From positions 1 through 9,678 of the forward strand of contig DATBWU010000018.1 of assembly GCA_036514635.1 (NCBI GenBank): DNA of 9,678 nt, read 5' to 3'. The stretch's first letter is position 1. Every line of letters begins with the position of its first letter. The DNA comes from DASSFZ01 sp036514635. Lineage in GTDB: Bacteria > Chloroflexota > Anaerolineae > Fen-1058. Positions 5,665 through 9,678 of the stretch are shown one piece after another. Made by a program: the position numbers and the translations under genes. Below the pieces are notes generated by a model. The model saw nothing but the letters and a program-made list of their open reading frames with translations. It made no database searches and had not been told where the DNA came from.

Positions 5665-8406
5665 TTACATGTTCTCCACTTCGCGCAGTGCATAATCGAT
5701 CGCCCGATCCGGCGTCATGGCTTGCCCCTCGGCCCACGCCGTCTTGAAGGCAGCCTCGTCCAGTTTGGATCGCGCCTCGGCCAGGTTCCGATCCAGCCGC
5801 AAGCGATAAATCGCGTAGATCACAAAGCGGATGCGGCTGCTCAGCGCATCGCCCGCGCCGAACAGTCGCACGGCGATGTCCGGGCGCTGGCGGGCCGTGA
5901 ACAATCCGGCCACTCCGCCCAATGCCAGCAGCAAACCCGACATCGCGCCGAGTTCGCGGCACAGCGTCAGCGCTTCGACGGCCTGCGCCTTCGCCTGCAC
6001 GAAGTTGCCCTGATGCACCGACGCATCGAGCAAGCCGAGCAGTGGCCGCACCACCGTCCAGCGATCGCCCACCTCGCGCGACAGGGCGGTGCTTTGCGCG
6101 TACATCTCACCGGCCGCAGTGTAATCGCCATGATACCAGGCGATGCCGGCCAGCGAGTTTAGCGCAAAGCCCATGCCCCACGGATCGCCGAGCGCCTTGA
6201 AGCCGGACAGGCTTTGATCATACATCGAACGCGCTGCGGCCAGATCGCCGGACACGGCCAGCGCATCGCCCAAATTATTGAGCACGAACGCCTCGGTCCA
6301 ACGATCGCCGGCCGTGCGCGCCGCATTCAGGCTTTCCTCAAGTCGCTCGCGTGCCTGGACTAAGTCCCCCCAACCCAGCGCGAGCAGTCCGTGAAAGCCC
6401 AACGTTTGAGCCAGTCGGGTCAGGTCGCCGATTTTGCGGTACAGCGCGACGCCTTCTTCCAGCCGAACCTTCGCCGCTTCCGTGTCGCCCTGCGCCCAGG
6501 CCAGGCCGCCTGACCCCGCCAGCGCCTTGGCGCGGCAAGGCTCCAGTTCGGCCTGCGCAGCGGGATCGACCGGCTTTGCCAGGAGGCTCTCCAGCCAATT
6601 GCGTCCTTCAGTGATGTGGCCGCTGAGGAACCAATACCAGCGCACCGCGCCGGCGATGCGCAGCCCTGTCTCGACGTCGCCCTGAGGCAATCGGCTCCAC
6701 TCCAGGACGGCCCGCAGGTTGTCAAGCTCCGTCTCCAGCCGATCGACCCACGCCCTGCGCGCCGCGCTGGTCAGATGCGGTTCGGCCGCTTCAGCCAGCT
6801 TGAGGAAATAACCGGCGTGATGCCAGTGCGTGGCCGTTTCCTCGCCGCTCTCCACCAGCCGCTCGAAAGCGAACTCGCGGATCGTCTCCAGCATACCGAA
6901 GCGCATCTCGCCCTGCACCTCGGTCGAGACCAACAGGCTGTTATCGATCAACGACTCCATCTCATCGAGCACGTCCACGGCCAGATCACCGACCGCGTTG
7001 CACACGTCCTCGGCGGCGTCGAGCGTCCATCCGCCGGTGAAGATCGACAATCGCCGAAACAGCGTCCTGGCTCTCTCGTTGAGCAGGTCGTAACTCCAGG
7101 CAATCGTGTTGCGCAGGGTCTGCTGGCGCGCCGGGAGATCGCGCGCGCCGCCGCGCAGCACATCCAATCCCTGTTCGAGCCGCGCCAGCAACGCCTGTGG
7201 GGAGAGAATCTTGATGCGCGCCGCCGCCAACTCGATCGCCAGTGGCAGCCCATCCAGGCGATGGCAGATCTCGGCGATAGCGGGCGCGGTCGCGGTCGTG
7301 ATAGAGAAGTGGGGATTCACATCGAGCGCGCGCTGGACAAACAGCGCGACAGCGGCAACCTGCGGCAGGTTGTCGGCGTCGGGCTGTTGCTTGAGGTCGG
7401 GCACTGCCAACGGCGGGATGGGCAGATCGCGCTCGCCGCGCAAGTGCAGCGGCGTTCGACTCGTCACCAGCACCTTCAGGTGGGGGCACGCTTCGAGCAG
7501 TTCGCCCACCAGCGGCGCGGCCGAGACCACCTGCTCGAAATTATCCAGGAACAACAGCAGGTGCTTATTGCGCAGATACTCCTGCAGCGCCCCAACCAGC
7601 GGTTGGCCGCCGACCGTCTCCCGGACATCGAGCATGTGCGCGATCGCTGCCGCGACGAGTTGCGGCTCGTTGATGGGAGCCAGCGCCACGTAGAACACGC
7701 CATCCTCGAAGTCGTCGAGGAGTTCGGTCGCGATCTGGATCGCCAGGCGCGTCTTGCCCGTGCCGCCCGGCCCGGTCAGCGTCAACAGGCTCACGTCGTT
7801 GCACCTCAACCATTCGCCGGCGAGCGCCAGTTCCTCGTCCCGGTCGATCAGGCGTGTGGGCGGAATCGGCACATTACTGCGCCGGCGCTCGGCGGCCTGT
7901 GATGGGATCGGTTGGGTCGCCTCGAAGCGCTCGGTCAGCAGCAGGGCCAGGTCGTTCTCGACCAGATCGCGCAACTCGGCGGCAGATGTGAACGGCTTAT
8001 ACGAAACGCGCTCGTCGCTCTTGATGGCGTCCAGCAACTTCACCAGCCCAGGCTCGCGATCGGGCGCCGGCCCCTTGATGTAGATCAACTTGGGCCGGTC
8101 ACCCGACAGGCGATATTCATCTTCCAGCCCGGAGATGTCCATACCCGGCGCGACCCAGCCATATTTCTGCCAGTAGATGCCGATGAAGATATGGCTCTGC
8201 TCCAGGTAGGCGCGATACAGCTCGCGCGGGGGATGCGGACGCGCACCCAGCTCGAACATCACTGGCGACAGGCGCAGGCCGGTGACCGCCTCGCGCGCCG
8301 CTTTGCGCTCGTCGGCCAACTCTTGCAACGTGGAGCTGACGAAAACGCGCAGGCGCTGATCCGGTGTGCGGATGACAGAGTATGTCGTCGACGATGGTGC
8401 AGTCAT
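5665..8406 (-). CDS. DUF4062-STAND NTPase-TPR protein
   Basis: This 913-aa protein belongs to the STAND class of signal-transducing ATPases: a sensor/oligomerisation switch that hydrolyses ATP when a repeat domain binds its ligand. Residues about 19-105 form a DUF4062 domain with the signature RVFVSST (20-26), then FIGIYWQKYGW (74-84) and GLEDEYRLS. The NTPase has Walker A GPGGTGKT (212-219), Walker B LLLFLDNFE (283-291), TSR (315-317) and GLPLAIELAAARI (from 386). A winged-helix region follows (IAWSYDLL, FRRLSIFTGGW). About 600-860 is a series of TPR units with GD-x-AAAR spacing. The tail (RLFGAGDAL, AWAEGQAM) resembles LuxR/ATPase regulators of this class but ends without the LuxR helix-turn-helix. 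GGGAGG at 8411-8416 gives the start. It lies 15 bp after the DUF6504-like gene, so the two are probably co-transcribed. Ligand and output are unknown. Confidence 0.9.
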   Translation of the reverse strand: MTAPSSTTYSVIRTPDQRLRVFVSSTLQELADERKAAREAVTGLRLSPVMFELGARPHPPRELYRAYLEQSHIFIGIYWQKYGWVAPGMDISGLEDEYRLSGDRPKLIYIKGPAPDREPGLVKLLDAIKSDERVSYKPFTSAAELRDLVENDLALLLTERFEATQPIPSQAAERRRSNVPIPPTRLIDRDEELALAGEWLRCNDVSLLTLTGPGGTGKTRLAIQIATELLDDFEDGVFYVALAPINEPQLVAAAIAHMLDVRETVGGQPLVGALQEYLRNKHLLLFLDNFEQVVSAAPLVGELLEACPHLKVLVTSRTPLHLRGERDLPIPPLAVPDLKQQPDADNLPQVAAVALFVQRALDVNPHFSITTATAPAIAEICHRLDGLPLAIELAAARIKILSPQALLARLEQGLDVLRGGARDLPARQQTLRNTIAWSYDLLNERARTLFRRLSIFTGGWTLDAAEDVCNAVGDLAVDVLDEMESLIDNSLLVSTEVQGEMRFGMLETIREFAFERLVESGEETATHWHHAGYFLKLAEAAEPHLTSAARRAWVDRLETELDNLRAVLEWSRLPQGDVETGLRIAGAVRWYWFLSGHITEGRNWLESLLAKPVDPAAQAELEPCRAKALAGSGGLAWAQGDTEAAKVRLEEGVALYRKIGDLTRLAQTLGFHGLLALGWGDLVQARERLEESLNAARTAGDRWTEAFVLNNLGDALAVSGDLAAARSMYDQSLSGFKALGDPWGMGFALNSLAGIAWYHGDYTAAGEMYAQSTALSREVGDRWTVVRPLLGLLDASVHQGNFVQAKAQAVEALTLCRELGAMSGLLLALGGVAGLFTARQRPDIAVRLFGAGDALSSRIRFVIYAIYRLRLDRNLAEARSKLDEAAFKTAWAEGQAMTPDRAIDYALREVENM

Positions 8407-8421
8407 GCCCCCTCCCGAAAA

Positions 8422-8787
8422 CTATTCTCGTTCCAACTCGGCCACCAAGAACCACGCGCCCTTGCGCTGCTTCGAGCCTTTCGGCGCGCGGTCAAAGTAT
8501 AACTCGAACCACTGCCCGCTGTCGACGCGCACTCGAAAGTAGTCTCGCCCCACGCCCCACGATCCGCGCTGGCTGGCGACCTCGGCGTGATCGGGGCGCA
8601 TATTGCCGGCCATGCGACCTTTGCGGGCGTAGTCGTGCCACTCGGCCAACCGCTCGACGACGCGATAGGTCGTCCCGCGCCAGGCAAACGCATTCGGGCA
8701 GCCGGGTTTCTTTTCCAGGGCCGGCGGCTGATCGAACTTCGCCTCGATCGGTTCACCGATGAACCGCTTTGGACGTTGCGTATACAT
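8422..8787 (-). CDS. Small DUF6504-like protein
   Basis: This 121-aa soluble protein reads FIGEPIEAKFDQPPALEKKPGCP, then FAWRGTTYRVVERLAEWHDY, RGSWGVGRDYFRVR and FELYFDRAPK. From memory this pattern (a Trp-rich beta barrel-like small protein with WRG and GRDYFRVR) matches the DUF6504 family; the biochemical role is unknown to me. The start at 8787 is chosen because GGAGG sits 5 nt upstream of that ATG on the minus strand (8793-8797). An ATG 18 codons further upstream has no such site and would add a non-conserved segment. It is the first gene of a two-gene unit with the STAND protein. Some relatives lie beside DNA-repair polymerase genes, but none is present here, so no repair role is claimed. 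Confidence 0.72.
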   Translation of the reverse strand: MYTQRPKRFIGEPIEAKFDQPPALEKKPGCPNAFAWRGTTYRVVERLAEWHDYARKGRMAGNMRPDHAEVASQRGSWGVGRDYFRVRVDSGQWFELYFDRAPKGSKQRKGAWFLVAELERE

Positions 8788-8825
8788 GTATGCCTCCAAC
8801 ACAGAGACCCGCCAGGCGCGCGATC

Positions 8826-8854
8826 TTGTTTGGACCATCACGCGGATGTATAAT
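8826..8854 (+). promoter_or_regulatory. Promoter of the DUF5678/aspartic protease unit
   Basis: A perfect -10 box, TATAAT (8849-8854), is spaced 17 nt from a partial -35 box TTGTTT (8826-8831). Transcription would start near 8861, just at the GGAGG (8861-8865) that precedes the ATG at 8872 by 6 nt, giving a very short leader of about 11 nt. It lies in the 84-bp divergent gap (8788-8871). I see no convincing minus-strand promoter in that gap. Confidence 0.55.
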
Positions 8855-8871
8855 CGGTCTGGAGGTGCGAA

Positions 8872-9156
8872 ATGCCGGCGAAGTCAAAAAGCAAGTCACG
8901 GCATAAATCACTCAAAGAAAAGCCCGCTACCCATTACACGGCCAAGCGTGCTCGCGATCAGATGGCCGTCGAATTCGAGCTTGACTCGCAAATCCAACAA
9001 CACGTCGGCAAGTGGATCGCCCTAGCAGACAACCAGATCGTCGCGGTCGGTGAAACCGTGGAGGATGTTGTCAATGCAGCTAAGCAACTGGGTTACGACG
9101 CGCCGCTTGTCGTCCATGGCCCATTGACTCGCGAGAATGTCGCTTACGTCCTATGA
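8872..9156 (+). CDS. DUF5678 domain protein
   Basis: This 94-aa protein has two parts. Residues 1-27 are very basic (KSKSKSRHKSLKEK) and likely disordered or nucleic-acid- or protein-binding. Residues about 46-85 carry the pattern GKWIALADNQIVAVGETVEDVVNAAKQLG followed by PLVVHGP, which fits the small DUF5678 fold: a 'KWVAL..g.VvasG.t..eV...A...G' strand-helix unit of unknown function. It has a strong Shine-Dalgarno and promoter. Its stop overlaps the start of the aspartic protease gene (ATGA), so the two are translationally coupled and are likely partners. Toxin-antitoxin-like or chaperone/protease cooperation can be imagined but is not shown by the sequence. Confidence 0.8.
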   Translation: MPAKSKSKSRHKSLKEKPATHYTAKRARDQMAVEFELDSQIQQHVGKWIALADNQIVAVGETVEDVVNAAKQLGYDAPLVVHGPLTRENVAYVL

Positions 9157-9563
9157 GACTCCCTTATCTGCCTGTCGGCGGCGCGCTTAAACCGCTGGTG
9201 CAGGTCACATTGATTAGCCAGCGCCCGCTCATCACACGGGCGCTGGTCGACTCCGGAGCCGACTTCTCGATCTTCGACCTGAGTATTCTAGCATACCTCG
9301 GCACGCCGCTCGATCCGGGCCTCCAACGCCGCGTGACTGGAATCGGCGGCACGATCACAGCCCATGGCACATGGATTGACGCGATCATCGGCAGGCATCG
9401 CCTCCATCTGTTGATGTTCTTCGCACCGAATCTGCCCATGAACCTCCTGGGCCGAGACAACTTCTTCCATTACTTTCGCGTGAGTTTCGATGAAGTGAGG
9501 CATGAGGTCGATCTACGCTACCGACGCCAGCGCCCAACATCGACCTCCTCGCGACACACCTGA
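9153..9563 (+). CDS. Retropepsin-like aspartic protease
   Basis: This is a 136-aa single-domain protein of the clan AA (pepsin/retropepsin) type. Such enzymes carry one D-[ST]-G motif and act as homodimers, one aspartate from each subunit. ALVDSGADFSIF has the catalytic candidate D33 (D33-S34-G35-A36). The flap-like region GIGGTITAHGTW is at about 63-74. The second family block, MNLLGRDNFFHYFRVSFDE, is at about 96-114. No signal peptide or membrane segment is seen, so it should be cytosolic. The length is close to the usual 120-140 aa of bacterial single-domain forms. Its start overlaps the DUF5678 stop by 4 bp. The substrate is unknown; its coupled neighbour is the first candidate partner. 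Confidence 0.85.
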   Translation: MRLPYLPVGGALKPLVQVTLISQRPLITRALVDSGADFSIFDLSILAYLGTPLDPGLQRRVTGIGGTITAHGTWIDAIIGRHRLHLLMFFAPNLPMNLLGRDNFFHYFRVSFDEVRHEVDLRYRRQRPTSTSSRHT

Positions 9564-9575
9564 GCCGGCGTACGC

Positions 9576-9678
9576 ATGTCGGGTAAGACGATTGCTCGCC
9601 TCATCATCGTTGTGCTGGCCGGCATCGCGCTGGGCGGCATCGTCACGCTGGCGACCCGCCCCCGCGCCGCGCCCCAGC
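9576..9678 (+). CDS. N-terminus of a membrane or secreted protein (partial)
   Basis: The reading frame from ATG 9576 stays open to the window edge (34 codons). It starts with MSGKTIARLI, giving a basic n-region, then a hydrophobic stretch of about 17 residues (LIIVVLAGIALGGIVTLA), then RPRAAPQ: a signal peptide or single-pass anchor. No Shine-Dalgarno is evident, but it starts 12 bp after the protease gene on the same strand and could be translated by coupling. The function cannot be read from this fragment. Confidence 0.55.
   Translation, partial: MSGKTIARLIIVVLAGIALGGIVTLATRPRAAPQ

Noticed and set aside
6616..7902. Plus-strand open frame of 428 codons opposite the STAND gene
   Set aside because: The sequence is Arg/Gln/His-rich with no domain, typical of the antisense frame of a GC-rich gene. 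The minus strand encodes clear Walker motifs and TPRs.
8788..8841. Upstream ATG at 8841 as the start of the DUF6504-like gene
   Set aside because: It has no Shine-Dalgarno, while GGAGG lies correctly before the ATG at 8787; the extra 18 residues look unrelated to the conserved part.

Overview
High-GC bacterial DNA, most likely from a Chloroflexota (Anaerolineae-like) genome. This assignment is inferred from gene content: a RecG with a long N-terminal extension and Pro/Glu-rich linker, a secreted protein with a mature N-terminus reading FVYLPVVMR, a DUF4062-STAND-TPR protein, and a DUF5678/retropepsin-like pair. There is no rRNA or tRNA to confirm it.

Layout. Positions 1-365 are non-coding and made of nested palindromes and one long imperfect foldback (177-348). 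The foldback ends just before the ribosome binding site of a DegV-family lipid-binding protein (366-1208). RecG helicase follows on the same strand (1278-3947); its helicase core carries a 106-bp inverted-repeat element inserted in frame. A REP-associated tyrosine transposase (RAYT, 3996-4580) sits directly after recG, bracketed on both sides by paired 15-bp palindromes (AGAAACC[A/T]GGTTTCT). Next is a secreted or lipid-anchored protein of unknown function (4651-5448). A long foldback (5467-5654) fills the gap between it and a convergent two-gene minus-strand unit: a small DUF6504-like protein (8787-8422) followed by a large DUF4062-STAND NTPase-TPR protein (8406-5665). Across an 84-bp divergent gap, a clear promoter and Shine-Dalgarno drive a plus-strand unit: a DUF5678-like protein (8872-9156), a retropepsin-like aspartic protease overlapping it by 4 bp (9153-9563), and the start of a membrane or secreted protein running off the window (9576-).

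How the parts relate. degV-recG is a housekeeping pair. The right half holds two accessory modules: a STAND ATPase of a type used in signalling or immunity, and a small DUF5678/aspartic-protease pair. The most striking theme is the density of inverted-repeat elements at gene edges. At least six are visible, of several sequence families, and most show a nested 'palindrome within palindrome' layout. One lies inside an otherwise complete recG and two flank the RAYT transposase.
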